From: Bradyrhizobium sp. JYMT SZCCT0428
GTDB lineage: Bacteria; Pseudomonadota; Alphaproteobacteria; Rhizobiales; Xanthobacteraceae
Assembly: GCF_018131075.1 (NCBI RefSeq)
Contig: NZ_JAFCLS010000049.1
Coordinates: 1-64,000, forward strand
Direction of reading: 5' to 3'
Length of the DNA: 64,000 nt
The first letter of the stretch is position 1, and the number at the start of each line of letters is the position of its first letter. Under the pieces are notes generated by a model. It had not been told where the DNA came from. It did not search any database and saw only the letters and a program-made list of their open reading frames with translations. The position numbers and the translations under genes are program-made. Shown in pieces: positions 50,641 through 59,450 of the stretch.

Positions 50641-51729
50641 CTACGCCGCGGCAGGCCTGGGCCTCGTTCGATAACTTCCGTTGAAGGCAAACGGCTTTGA
50701 GCGTCCAGCTCGCTGCGAGGCCATGTACAGCAGCCAGTTGCGGTATATGCGCCGTGCCGGCGGATGCCAGGCGTTTCTCAGATCCTTCGCCAGCTGGTCG
50801 ACCGGGAAATCTGCGAAAAGCTCCGGACTTCTGTCGGAAAGGGCTTTGCGCCGGAAGGCCGTCAGAATCTCTTCCGCCTCCGAGGCGAAATAGCCGCTCG
50901 GTATCGTCGGACAGACCTCGCTCTCGCCGCGGAGGAAACGACCCATGTCCCTTCTGAATTCAGCCAACAGGCTGTGGGTGTCGTACTCCGGATGCCCCTG
51001 GAAATTGACGAAGAGGCTCTTCCCCTGTTGCTTGACGAAGCAGTCGACGCCGGCCTCTGCCGACTTGGTGAGAACGGAGTATCCGCAGCTCTCGACAGCC
51101 CTCTCTTGCACCTCGTTCCACCGGGCGTGCGGCGTTCTGAAGGTCGCCGGAACGTTGCGCATCAAGGGATGATCTTTCGTCTTCGTTTGAGCGAAGACGC
51201 CGATGCATTTGGCGGGCAGCTTGTGGCGCTCCACACCATCCAGGTGCAGGACGGCCCCATGGACGGCCAGACAGGAAAACACCGACGACACGGTGCTCTC
51301 CCTGGCCCAATCGATAATTTGGACGAAGCTGGACCAGTATGGTTCTTCCGGCAGGCTGGCGGCTCTCGGTTCGGCGCCGGTCACGATCACACCGTCCAGG
51401 CGCCTGTTCAGCAGATCGTCGGTGCCACGGTAGTAGCGACGCACGTAATCGCGCCCCCAGTCCGAACGGGGCGTCGTCTCCATCGTGTAGAAATGCAGCC
51501 TGACCAGGAGCTCGCCGGCCGCCGCGCCGAGCAGGTCGAACAGCTGGCGCTCGGTGGACATCAAGGCGGCATCCGACATGTTGTTGATCAGCCCGATGTC
51601 GAGGCATTCCTTCCGGTTTCCGGGGGACTCTGCGCCGCTTCCGTTCCGTGCTCTTGAGAAAAGGTGGTGTTCGTACGAGTCTATATTTACTAGGACGGGC
51701 ATCGGAATGCCTTCATGGTTGACCTGCAT
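50641..51729 (-). CDS. MetA/HTS-like homoserine O-acyltransferase
   Basis: 362 residues; ATG 51729 follows the previous stop directly (TGA-ATG), and ATG 51702, with GAAGG upstream, is an alternative. MetA family with glutamine-amidotransferase-like fold: LDIGLINNMSDAALMSTERQ, LDGVIVTGAEPRAASLPEEP, nucleophile Cys in VFSCLAVHGAVLHLDG, and GHPEYDTHSLLAEF with the active-site His and Glu. Canonical MetA activates homoserine as a succinyl or acetyl ester for methionine synthesis. Here, inside a carrier-protein cluster and paired with a MetZ-like enzyme, it may instead acylate homoserine or a related hydroxy-amino acid for a special product. Confidence 0.82.
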   Translation of the reverse strand: MQVNHEGIPMPVLVNIDSYEHHLFSRARNGSGAESPGNRKECLDIGLINNMSDAALMSTERQLFDLLGAAAGELLVRLHFYTMETTPRSDWGRDYVRRYYRGTDDLLNRRLDGVIVTGAEPRAASLPEEPYWSSFVQIIDWARESTVSSVFSCLAVHGAVLHLDGVERHKLPAKCIGVFAQTKTKDHPLMRNVPATFRTPHARWNEVQERAVESCGYSVLTKSAEAGVDCFVKQQGKSLFVNFQGHPEYDTHSLLAEFRRDMGRFLRGESEVCPTIPSGYFASEAEEILTAFRRKALSDRSPELFADFPVDQLAKDLRNAWHPPARRIYRNWLLYMASQRAGRSKPFAFNGSYRTRPRPAAA

Positions 51730-53004
51730 TCAATCTGCGGCACGGAGCGCCTGATCGAGGTCGGCGATGATGTCGTCGGAGTGCTCGATACCAACGCTCA
51801 GTCTGATCATCTCGGGCCGCACGCCGGCCCGTTCCTGCTCTTCGGGCGACATCTGCCGGTGGGTGGTCGATGCCGGGTGGCAGGCAAGCGATTTCGCGTC
51901 CCCGATATTGACCAGCCGCTTGAACAGTTTCAGCGCGTCGTAGAACCTCTTGCCGGCCTCGAACCCTCCGGCCACGCCAAAGGTCAGCAGCGAACACGCG
52001 CGGCCGCCCAGATATTTCTGCGTCAGCGCGTGATAGGGGCTATCGTCAAAGCCTGCGTAGTTGACCCATCCGACGCGGCGGTCGTCGCGCAGAAACCGCG
52101 CGACCTTCTCGGCATTCTCGACGTGCCGTTCGATCCGCACCGCGACGCTCTCGATGCCCTGGAGCAGCAGGAAGGCGTTAAAGGGGGCCAGGATGGAGCC
52201 GGTGGTCCGCTGGGAGACGGCGCGGCAGCGAGCGATGTAGGCGGCGGCCCCGTAGCGCTCGGTGAAGACCAGCCCGTGATAGGATTTCTCCGGCTCGTTC
52301 AGCATCGGAAAACGCCGGCGATGCTTCGCCCATGGGAACCTGCCGCTATCGACGATGATTCCGCCGAGCGTGGTGCCGTGCCCGCCCATGAACTTCGTCA
52401 GCGACTCTACCACGATGTCCGCTCCGTATTCGATCGGCCTGAGCAGGATCGGGGTAGGAACCGTGTTGTCGACAATCAGCGGTACGCCATGCCTGTGGGC
52501 GACCTCGGCGATCGCTTCGATGTCGCAAACGTTTCCGGCCGGATTTCCCACGCTCTCGCAGAACACCGCACGCGTATCGTCGTCGATCAGTTTCTCCATG
52601 CTCGCCGGACTGTCGTCTTCCGAGAACCGGACCGTGATGCCCTGCCTCGGCAGGATGTGCGCGAACAGCGTATGTGTGGTGCCGTAGAGCTGCGGGACCG
52701 AGACGATGTTGCTGCCCATATCCGCAATGTTGACCACCGAATAGTTCACCGCGGCCTGGCCACACGCCACGCTCATCGCCTCGACGCCTCCTTCCAGGGC
52801 GGCAACGCGCTTCTCCAGCACCGCGTTGGTCGGATTGCCGATCCGGGTGTAGCGAAAGCCGTCCACTTCGAGGTTGAAGAGCGCGGCGCCATGGTCGGCA
52901 CTGTCGAAGGCGTACGAGGCGGTCTGATAGATCGGGACGGCGACGGCTTTGGTGGTCGGATCGTTGTCGAAGCCGCCGTGTACGGCGAGGGTCTCTCTTT
53001 TCAT
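51730..53004 (-). CDS. Cys/Met-metabolism PLP enzyme (MetZ/O-acylhomoserine sulfhydrylase-like)
   Basis: 424 residues from ATG 53004. PLP fold-type I gamma-family: PIYQTASYAFDSADHGAALF, YTRIGNPTNAVLEKRVAALE, PQLYGTTHTLFAHIL, NTVPTPILLRPIEYGADIVV and the PLP Lys in ESLTKFMGGHGTTLGG. The C-terminal RPEMIRLSVGIEHSDDIIAD is diagnostic. The large insert (KSYHGLVFTERYGAAAYIAR) fits O-acetylhomoserine sulfhydrylases. It replaces the acyl group of O-acylhomoserine by a sulfur or other nucleophile. Directly followed by the MetA-like gene, so the two likely act in sequence. The nucleophile here is unknown. Confidence 0.87.
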   Translation of the reverse strand: MKRETLAVHGGFDNDPTTKAVAVPIYQTASYAFDSADHGAALFNLEVDGFRYTRIGNPTNAVLEKRVAALEGGVEAMSVACGQAAVNYSVVNIADMGSNIVSVPQLYGTTHTLFAHILPRQGITVRFSEDDSPASMEKLIDDDTRAVFCESVGNPAGNVCDIEAIAEVAHRHGVPLIVDNTVPTPILLRPIEYGADIVVESLTKFMGGHGTTLGGIIVDSGRFPWAKHRRRFPMLNEPEKSYHGLVFTERYGAAAYIARCRAVSQRTTGSILAPFNAFLLLQGIESVAVRIERHVENAEKVARFLRDDRRVGWVNYAGFDDSPYHALTQKYLGGRACSLLTFGVAGGFEAGKRFYDALKLFKRLVNIGDAKSLACHPASTTHRQMSPEEQERAGVRPEMIRLSVGIEHSDDIIADLDQALRAAD

Positions 53005-53087
53005 GGAGGTTGGCCCTTCGGCTCTTCGGTCGCGGGCTACCTCGGGAGTTCGTTGATGCATTTCAGTTCCTCGAATGCCGACGTCGG

Positions 53088-54041
53088 CTACCGGTCGTTC
53101 CGCGGGAAGCCGAGCAGATCCCTCACCGCGGTCGGCCACCTTGCGACGGACTTGCCGTGGGTATGGAACATGGCGACGGCGAGACGATCCATTCCGAAGG
53201 CCACGCAACCAGTATGGGCCGGCTCACCGGTCGCGTCCTTAATGCCCCAGGTGGTGCCGAAGTGATCGCGGTGATAGTTGAAGCTCATACATGCAGTCGG
53301 TTTCTCCTCGGAGCGCAAAGGCACCAGCAACTCGAATTTCAGCGACTGCTGCTTTTGGCTCACCGCCATCATCTGGCCGACCCGGCCGAAGAACGGATCG
53401 CTGGCATAGTCGACCCTGAAGGCCAGTCCGAGATCGCGGGCGATCTCCTGAGCGCGTACCATCCAACGCTCGCGGAACGCCGAGACGTGGTCGGGGCTGC
53501 CGATGCAGACGTATTCGCGCATCCTGAAGGACTGCAGCCGGTCGAGATGGCGCGAGGGCTCGCGACGGAAGCAATCGGCGGCCACGTCGAAACATAAGCC
53601 GCCCGCCGGCAGAGGACCCCGGCTCGCCGCGATCGGATAGACCGGATAGCAGGCGGCCGGCGACAGCACGAGGTCGGCCGGTGAAAGTGACATGGTCCAG
53701 TCGCCGCCGGCATCGAAACGGCTGACCGCCGCGTCGATTTCACTGTCCGTGCCGTGCAGGCCGCAGACACAGCCGAGCAGGTTCGGAAAGCTCTTCAGAT
53801 AACCCGACTTCTCAAGTTGCGCGCGGCTCATGACGGGAGGAAAGCGCATCACCTCGGTGTCCGGTTCGCGGTGCCGCGTGATCAGCGCCGCGAGCCGCTC
53901 CACGACGTCTTCATAGAGCGCGGTGCGGGCATAGACACCCGGAGAGCCCATCTTGTGGAACAGCACGTCGGCAAGATGGTCCAGCGGATCAGCCTCAGCC
54001 TGAGTGACTTCCGCCGGTGCAGCAAACATGGCTACGTTCAT
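53088..54041 (-). CDS. Amino acid:[carrier protein] ligase (class II aaRS homolog)
   Basis: 317 residues from ATG 54041 (GGGG upstream). It is a stand-alone seryl-tRNA-synthetase-like catalytic core without a tRNA-binding domain. Motif 2 is CFRREPSRHLDRLQSFRMRE; motif 3 is TGCVAFGMDRLAVAMFHTHG. The Cys of PAACYPVYP, the Glu of FRRE and the Cys of TGCVAFG match the zinc-ligand positions of the characterised Bradyrhizobium enzymes, which load glycine or alanine onto the phosphopantetheine arm of a small carrier protein rather than tRNA. The carrier gene at 55524 is a natural partner. Which amino acid is activated cannot be read here. The upstream neighbour is the acyl-CoA dehydrogenase (27 bp). 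Confidence 0.88.
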   Translation of the reverse strand: MNVAMFAAPAEVTQAEADPLDHLADVLFHKMGSPGVYARTALYEDVVERLAALITRHREPDTEVMRFPPVMSRAQLEKSGYLKSFPNLLGCVCGLHGTDSEIDAAVSRFDAGGDWTMSLSPADLVLSPAACYPVYPIAASRGPLPAGGLCFDVAADCFRREPSRHLDRLQSFRMREYVCIGSPDHVSAFRERWMVRAQEIARDLGLAFRVDYASDPFFGRVGQMMAVSQKQQSLKFELLVPLRSEEKPTACMSFNYHRDHFGTTWGIKDATGEPAHTGCVAFGMDRLAVAMFHTHGKSVARWPTAVRDLLGFPRNDR

Positions 54042-54067
54042 ATCAACCCCATTTCCTAGAGAAAAAA

Positions 54068-55294
54068 TCAATCGCGCAGTGACGGCGGGACGGCGCTCAT
54101 CAGAGTGGCGCTACCCATGCTGGCAAGGATGCGATCGTTGTTGATCATGATCGGAGCCGACAGCACGTCGCGGAGATGGCGGCCGACACTGACATCGGTG
54201 TCGTTGCGATAGCCGGACAGACCGCACGCGCGCATCGCATGCATGACGACCGTGACCGCGAGTTCCGAGGCCTCCACCTTGAGAAGGTTGATCGAGGACT
54301 GGAAATCGATGGACGAAAGCGCGCGCTCGTCATGTTCGCGAGCCGCAAAGGAATCGAGATTTGCGGCGATGATGGCGCGCAGTTTCGTCAGAGTCATCTT
54401 GGCGGAGGTAAAATGCGGCGCGCCGGGAGGAAGGTTGCCGCCGGCCCCGCGGGCAGCCTTGCGGATGAAGAGCTGCGCCCGGTCCACTGCCGCAGCCGCG
54501 ATTCCCGCCCAGACCGACGACCAGCACAGGTGCGCGACGGGCGTCATGGTCTGCGCATGGACCTTCTCGTATGCCACCGGGAATATCTGTTCCGCCGAGC
54601 CCTTGAAGCTCAGCTTGAAGCCGGCACTGCAGGTGCCACGCATGCCGAGCGTCTCCCATGCGAGAGTTTGCTCCAGCGTGTAGTCGTCGCGTGTGATGGC
54701 CAACAATACCTGATCGGATCCGGTGGCGTCGTCGGAGCGGCGGGCGATGGTTACGATGCCGTCCGCCTCGGCGCCGTAGGAAATCACTGTCGCGTCGCGC
54801 ACCAGCGATATCTCGGCGCCCTCGTGCTCCACCGCGGCCGAGCTGAAGCGAATGTTTCCGCCGTTCTGGCCTTCCGTGGTCGAAGACGCCAGGAGCATTT
54901 GTTCGGCCGCCACGCGGCGCATCAGCCTTTCGTGCCAGCTGCTGCCCGCGCCGTGACGGACCAGACAGGCGATCTTGGTCTGATGCATCGCGAAGATCAT
55001 CCCGGCCGAAGCGCAGGCGCGTCCGAGCGCGTAGCACATGTCGGCCACCTCGGAGATCGACGCGCCGTCGCCGCCGAACTCGATCGGGATTTGGGCGCCT
55101 AGAAGTCTTTCCGCGCGTGCAGCGTCGATCGCCTTCTGCGGGAAGCGCGCTTCGCGGTCGACCGCTACGGCCTCCGACGCCGCGGCCTCCGCGACGGCGG
55201 CAGCCCGCTGCTGGAACGAAGCGCGATCGGGAGAGAATGGCACTCGGCCGGCTTCCCGAGCGAGATTGCGGAACTGGACTTCCTGCACATTCAT
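54068..55294 (-). CDS. Acyl-CoA dehydrogenase-like flavoprotein
   Basis: 408 residues from ATG 55294 (MNVQEVQFRN); the frame extends to 55411 without homology. Acyl-CoA dehydrogenase fold: N-terminal helices (IDAARAERLLGAQIPIEFGG, SISEVADMCYALGRACASAG), a beta domain (MLLASSTTEGQNGGNIRFSS, LAWETLGMRGTCSAGFKLSF) and C-terminal helices (AIIAANLDSFAAREHDERAL, DTDVSVGRHLRDVLSAPIMI). It would oxidise the alpha-beta bond of an acyl or aminoacyl thioester, perhaps the carrier-bound amino acid. First gene of the leftward operon, divergent from the carrier-protein gene. A decayed copy lies at 27877-28190. Confidence 0.87.
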   Translation of the reverse strand: MNVQEVQFRNLAREAGRVPFSPDRASFQQRAAAVAEAAASEAVAVDREARFPQKAIDAARAERLLGAQIPIEFGGDGASISEVADMCYALGRACASAGMIFAMHQTKIACLVRHGAGSSWHERLMRRVAAEQMLLASSTTEGQNGGNIRFSSAAVEHEGAEISLVRDATVISYGAEADGIVTIARRSDDATGSDQVLLAITRDDYTLEQTLAWETLGMRGTCSAGFKLSFKGSAEQIFPVAYEKVHAQTMTPVAHLCWSSVWAGIAAAAVDRAQLFIRKAARGAGGNLPPGAPHFTSAKMTLTKLRAIIAANLDSFAAREHDERALSSIDFQSSINLLKVEASELAVTVVMHAMRACGLSGYRNDTDVSVGRHLRDVLSAPIMINNDRILASMGSATLMSAVPPSLRD

Positions 55295-55523
55295 GGCCCA
55301 ACAGCTCCCATTTAGATGGTTTGATGGTCGAAGACCCGACGGGTCGAGACGAATTCCGCGAGTGCGATGGCGGCAATCTAACCGACCGCAGTTGCGGAGT
55401 CGGCGGCGCAAAGGTGGATGTTAGCGAGAACGTGCTCCCAAGCGGGGTACCCCCGAAGTGGAGCTACTGACCTGAGCTGCAGTCAGGTATCGTCACGTCC
55501 ATCATGATCTGCCCCGTCACGCG
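55295..55523. promoter_or_regulatory. Divergent control region of the biosynthetic cluster
   Basis: 229 bp between the divergent dehydrogenase and carrier-protein genes. About 180 bp of it is repeated, in inverted orientation relative to the window, ahead of the ruined dehydrogenase at 27702-27876. A small inverted repeat (ACCTGA 55470-55475 / TCAGGT 55483-55488) may be an operator. Both operons should start here. Confidence 0.6.
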
Positions 55524-55808
55524 ATGAGTGGAGCTGAAATGCAAGACTTTGCCGCAAACGTCCAAGAGCGTGTTCTTTCCGTCGTCAGGCACGTCCTCGC
55601 GCAGAACGCTATCATCGCGGATGTCCACCCGGAATCCCGGCTGGTGGATATCGGACTGGACTCGATGGATATGGTCGCGCTGATGCTCAAGGTCGAAGCC
55701 GAGTTCGATCTCACCCTTCCCCAGCCCGAGATCACGCCCGAGAATTTCCAATCGGTGAAGACGCTGGAGGTTATGATCCTCAACCAACTCGGACCCGCGA
55801 CGGGATAA
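55524..55808 (+). CDS. Acyl/aminoacyl carrier protein
   Basis: 94 residues; ATG 55539 (MQDFAANVQER) is an alternative start. A four-helix carrier fold with the 4'-phosphopantetheine site in DIGLDSMDMVALML (Ser of DSMD) and a helix end FQSVKTLEVMIL. The acidic surface is as expected of carrier proteins. It is probably the partner of the amino acid:[carrier protein] ligase divergently encoded at 53088, of the AMP-ligase that follows, or both. The next gene begins 5 bp downstream, so the two are one transcript. Confidence 0.85.
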   Translation: MSGAEMQDFAANVQERVLSVVRHVLAQNAIIADVHPESRLVDIGLDSMDMVALMLKVEAEFDLTLPQPEITPENFQSVKTLEVMILNQLGPATG

Positions 55809-55813
55809 GGGAG

Positions 55814-57790
55814 TTGGACAGAGATGCGTCTTGTGCGATCGAGCGAAACCTCATCGACAGTGATCGCAAGATCGCGCGCGGTCCGGTGCGCCTCGTCACG
55901 CCTTCCGCCGCAGCTGTACTGCCTCGCGACCTGGTCGGCGCGAGCAACGATCGAAATCACCTGGGTCAGATCATGAAAGCAGGCGCACTCCAGCGGGCGA
56001 CTGAAAGCGGCGACCCGCGACATAGACCGTCTGCCACCAAAGCCTGGCTGAAGGCCATCGAACTGACCTCGCGGATCGACGCCGAGCCGCAACGGCTATT
56101 CGCCGACGTCGTGGAAGAATGGGCGAAACGGCAACCCGAACGCCCTGCACTGCTCTCGGACCGCCAATCCTTCACCTATGGGGAGCTCAGCGCCCGGATC
56201 AGCCAATATGCGCGCTGGGCGCGGAGCCTGGGCGTCCGCGCCGGCGACACCGTCTGTCTGCTGATGCCGAACCGGCCGGAGTACGTTGCCTGCTGGCTCG
56301 GAATCAGCAGCGTCGGCGGTACGGTGGCGCTAATCAACACCCGGCTGGTCGGCCGGTCCCTTGCCCATTGCATCGACGTCGCGCGTGCCGACCACATCGT
56401 TCTTGCCGCCGATTGCATGAATGCGTTCGAAGCCGCACGTCCGCACCTGGATCGCGTGCCCCAGATCTGGAGACTGGGTCCCGGCAGCACTGGCGCCGAT
56501 CTGGATGCGGCGCTCGCCGGCACGGATCCACGCCCGCTGTCCTCCGTCGAGCGCGGCGACGTCACGATCAATCAACGCGCCCTGCTGATCTACACCTCGG
56601 GCACCACGGGATTGCCAAAGGCGGTAAACGTCAGTCATCGCCGCATCCTCAGCTGGGGCGGATGGTTTGCCGGGCTGACAGACGCTTCCATCCACGACCG
56701 CCTTTACAATTGCCTGCCGCTTCATCATTCGGTGGGTGGTGTCGTCGCACCTTGCAGCATGCTTCGCGCCGGCGGTTCAGTCGTGATCGCCGAGAAGTTC
56801 TCCGCGGAAGACTTCTGGGACGACATCATGTATTTCGACTGCACCGTCTTCCAGTATATCGGTGAACTCTGCCGCTACCTTCTGAACGCACCGGCGTCGG
56901 GGCTGGAGGTCGGACACGGGCTGCGGCTCGCCGTCGGCAACGGATTGCGCGGCGACATCTGGGAGGCGTTCGCGAAGCGGTTCGCGATTCCGCAGATCCT
57001 GGAGTTCTACGCCGCGACGGAAGGTAATTTTTCGCTGTTCAACTTCGAGGGAAAACCCGGCGCGATCGGCCGTATCCCGCCGCTGCTGGCGCATCGCTTT
57101 CCCGCCTCGATCGTGAAGGTCGATGCCGACAGCGGCAGTCCGGTCCGCGGCGACGACGGGCTCTGCATCGCCTGCACCCACGGCGAGGTCGGCGAGGCGA
57201 TCGGGCGCATCGGCACCGCAGATCGGGGCGGCGGACCTTTCGAAGGCTATACGGAGCCGGCCGAGACCGAGAAGAAGATTCTCCGCAACGTGTTTGCGGA
57301 AGGCGATGCCTGGTTCCGGACGGGCGATCTGATGCTTCGGGATCAGCAGGGCTACTTCTATTTCGTCGACCGGGTCGGCGATACCTTCCGTTGGAAGGGC
57401 GAGAACGTCGCAACCAGCGAGGTGAACGACGCGATCAGGGACTGCCCCGGCGTTATTGACGCCTCAACCTACGGGGCCGCCGTCCCCGGCGCCGACGGCC
57501 GCGCCGGCATGGCGGCCTTGGTCGTGAACCAGCATTTCGATCTTGGGATCTTCGCCGAACACCTGTCGCGCCGGCTCCCGGTCTATGCCATTCCGGTCTT
57601 CGTCAGGTTCTGCGGGGAACTCGACGCCACCGAGACCTTCAAAAGGAACAAGCAGCGGTTGATCCGCGAGGGATTTGATCCTTCCGTCGTGAGCGACCGG
57701 CTGTTCCTGCGCGATCCGGCGACCCGCACCTATCGTTCGATCGACCGGGCCGTCTACGCGCGCGTCGCGGAGGGCGGAATCAGGTTTTAG
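55814..57790 (+). CDS. AMP-dependent acyl synthetase (FATP/long-chain type)
   Basis: 658 residues from TTG 55814; the first ~50 residues lack homology and ATG 55973 may be the true start. ANL superfamily: FTYGELSARISQYARWARSL, NRPEYVACWLGISSVGGTVA, the P-loop LLIYTSGTTGLPKAVNVSHR, QILEFYAATEGNFSLFNFEG, WFRTGDLMLRDQQGYFYFVD and RVGDTFRWKGENVATSEVND. This order matches the very-long-chain acyl-CoA synthetase/FATP group. It likely activates a fatty or branched acid as acyl-AMP for CoA or for an adjacent carrier. It sits between two carrier-protein genes. Confidence 0.87.
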   Translation: MDRDASCAIERNLIDSDRKIARGPVRLVTPSAAAVLPRDLVGASNDRNHLGQIMKAGALQRATESGDPRHRPSATKAWLKAIELTSRIDAEPQRLFADVVEEWAKRQPERPALLSDRQSFTYGELSARISQYARWARSLGVRAGDTVCLLMPNRPEYVACWLGISSVGGTVALINTRLVGRSLAHCIDVARADHIVLAADCMNAFEAARPHLDRVPQIWRLGPGSTGADLDAALAGTDPRPLSSVERGDVTINQRALLIYTSGTTGLPKAVNVSHRRILSWGGWFAGLTDASIHDRLYNCLPLHHSVGGVVAPCSMLRAGGSVVIAEKFSAEDFWDDIMYFDCTVFQYIGELCRYLLNAPASGLEVGHGLRLAVGNGLRGDIWEAFAKRFAIPQILEFYAATEGNFSLFNFEGKPGAIGRIPPLLAHRFPASIVKVDADSGSPVRGDDGLCIACTHGEVGEAIGRIGTADRGGGPFEGYTEPAETEKKILRNVFAEGDAWFRTGDLMLRDQQGYFYFVDRVGDTFRWKGENVATSEVNDAIRDCPGVIDASTYGAAVPGADGRAGMAALVVNQHFDLGIFAEHLSRRLPVYAIPVFVRFCGELDATETFKRNKQRLIREGFDPSVVSDRLFLRDPATRTYRSIDRAVYARVAEGGIRF

Positions 57791-57832
57791 CATCGGCTCG
57801 AAGAGCCGTTTTTTGGAAGAGGTGAGGTGTTC

Positions 57833-58078
57833 ATGTCGGTAAAGTTGAAGATTTTCTCGGCGATGCAGCAGATCGCTGAAGAGCAAAAGGTCACCCTTCC
57901 GCCGCTCCGGGATGATCTGGCGCTGCAGGACACCGGGTTCGATTCTCTGGCGTTCGCGATCCTGGTCGCACGGCTGGAGGACGATCTCGGCATCGATCCG
58001 TTCACCATCGCGGAGGACGCCGCCTTCCCGTCGACAGTCGGCGAATTCATCAGAGCGTACGAGAATGTCCCAGCCTGA
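57833..58078 (+). CDS. Second acyl carrier protein
   Basis: 81 residues from ATG 57833 (GAGG upstream; the GTG six bases earlier is a poorer start). Carrier motif DTGFDSLAFAILVARLEDDL with the phosphopantetheine Ser in FDSL. It is distinct in sequence from the carrier at 55524, so the cluster probably handles two different thioester intermediates. The gene overlaps the start of the next AMP-ligase by 14 bp, strongly suggesting a dedicated pair. Confidence 0.85.
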   Translation: MSVKLKIFSAMQQIAEEQKVTLPPLRDDLALQDTGFDSLAFAILVARLEDDLGIDPFTIAEDAAFPSTVGEFIRAYENVPA

Positions 58079-59450
58079 CGTCTTAGCGCTTCGCGAATAT
58101 CTCGGCCCGGAGCTGAAGGGCCGCACGATTTCCGATGCCCGGCACGTCATATCGCTGACCGACATTCTCGGGTACAGCTGTCTGATCGGCAGATATCGCG
58201 AGCTGTCCGGCCGCTCGGTGCTGCTTGCGACGTCGGGACAGCTGCAGTCTGCGCTCGCGATGATCGAGCTCGACGGCGTCGCTCGCCGCATGCTTCTGTG
58301 CCCGCCCGACCTCAATCCGGATCACATCGAGGGCCTGCTTGCGGGTGCCGAGATCGACGCCATCGTGACCGACAGGCCGCTGCACCGATGCGATGATGGC
58401 GCGCATCTGGTCGTCGGCGCCGGTCTGCCTGAACGGCCGGGTGCGGGATGGAAGACCGAACGCGCGACCGAGTGGCTGATGCTGACCTCGGGCACATCCG
58501 GGCCGCCCAAAATCGTCGGCCATACGCTCGACGGGCTGGCCGGCGCGATCATCGCCGACGGTGCTGCGCGCTACCAGAACGCGACCTGGGCGACGTTCTA
58601 CGACATCCGTCGCTACGGCGGCCTGCAGATCTTCCTGCGCGCGGTGATCGGCGGCGGATCGATGGTGCTGTCGGAGCCCAAGGAAGCAACCGTCGATCAC
58701 GTGGCACGGCTGCGCGCGGGCGGCGTCACCCACATTTCCGGGACACCGTCGCATTGGCGCAAGCTCCTGATGAGCAGCGCGGTCGCGGACTTCTCGCCAC
58801 GCTATGTCCGCCTGTCCGGCGAAATCGCCGACCAGGCGGTGCTCGACGGCCTCGCCCGGGCGTTTCCGCATGCGTCGATCGGCCATGCCTATGCTTCGAC
58901 CGAGGCCGGCGTTGGTTTCGCGGTCAACGACGGGCGCGAGGGTTTTCCCGCCGACCTGATCGGGCAGAACCGCGACGGCGTCGAGATGAAGGTCGTCGAC
59001 GGCTCGCTTCGGATCCGCTCTCACCGCACGGCGCGCTCCTATGTCGGCTCCGGCGCGCCGCAGCTCACCGACGCCGAGGGCTTCGTCGACACCGGTGACT
59101 TGGTCGAACTGCGCGACGAGCGCTACTACTTTGTCGGCCGACGCACCGGCATCATCAACATCGGCGGGCTGAAGGTCCATCCCGAGGAGGTCGAGACCGT
59201 GATCAATCGACACGAGTCCGTGCGAATGTCGCGCGCGCGGTCGCGCAGAAGCCCGATCACTGGTGCCATCGTGGTCGCCGACATCGTCCTCGCCGACGGC
59301 ACCGACGCTGGCCGCCACGAGACGATCCGTACGGAGATTCTCAGCCGGTGCAACGACGCGCTGGCAGCATACAAGGTGCCTGCGGTGATCCGCTTCGTCG
59401 AGCGGCTGGATCTCACGGCAGCCGGCAAACTGACGCGCGCCGATGCATAA
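58065..59450 (+). CDS. Short AMP-forming ligase, partner of the second carrier
   Basis: 461 residues from ATG 58065, inside the end of the carrier gene. ANL superfamily with a shorter N-terminal part: P-loop EWLMLTSGTSGPPKIVGHTL, ASIGHAYASTEAGVGFAVND (A5), FVDTGDLVELRDERYYFVGR (A7), IINIGGLKVHPEEVETVI (A8) and a terminal AAGKLTRADA with the A10 Lys. It resembles stand-alone ligases that load a carboxylic acid onto a carrier. The overlap with the upstream carrier gene and with the SDR gene downstream (8 bp) makes this a tight three-gene module. Confidence 0.87.
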   Translation: MSQPDVLALREYLGPELKGRTISDARHVISLTDILGYSCLIGRYRELSGRSVLLATSGQLQSALAMIELDGVARRMLLCPPDLNPDHIEGLLAGAEIDAIVTDRPLHRCDDGAHLVVGAGLPERPGAGWKTERATEWLMLTSGTSGPPKIVGHTLDGLAGAIIADGAARYQNATWATFYDIRRYGGLQIFLRAVIGGGSMVLSEPKEATVDHVARLRAGGVTHISGTPSHWRKLLMSSAVADFSPRYVRLSGEIADQAVLDGLARAFPHASIGHAYASTEAGVGFAVNDGREGFPADLIGQNRDGVEMKVVDGSLRIRSHRTARSYVGSGAPQLTDAEGFVDTGDLVELRDERYYFVGRRTGIINIGGLKVHPEEVETVINRHESVRMSRARSRRSPITGAIVVADIVLADGTDAGRHETIRTEILSRCNDALAAYKVPAVIRFVERLDLTAAGKLTRADA

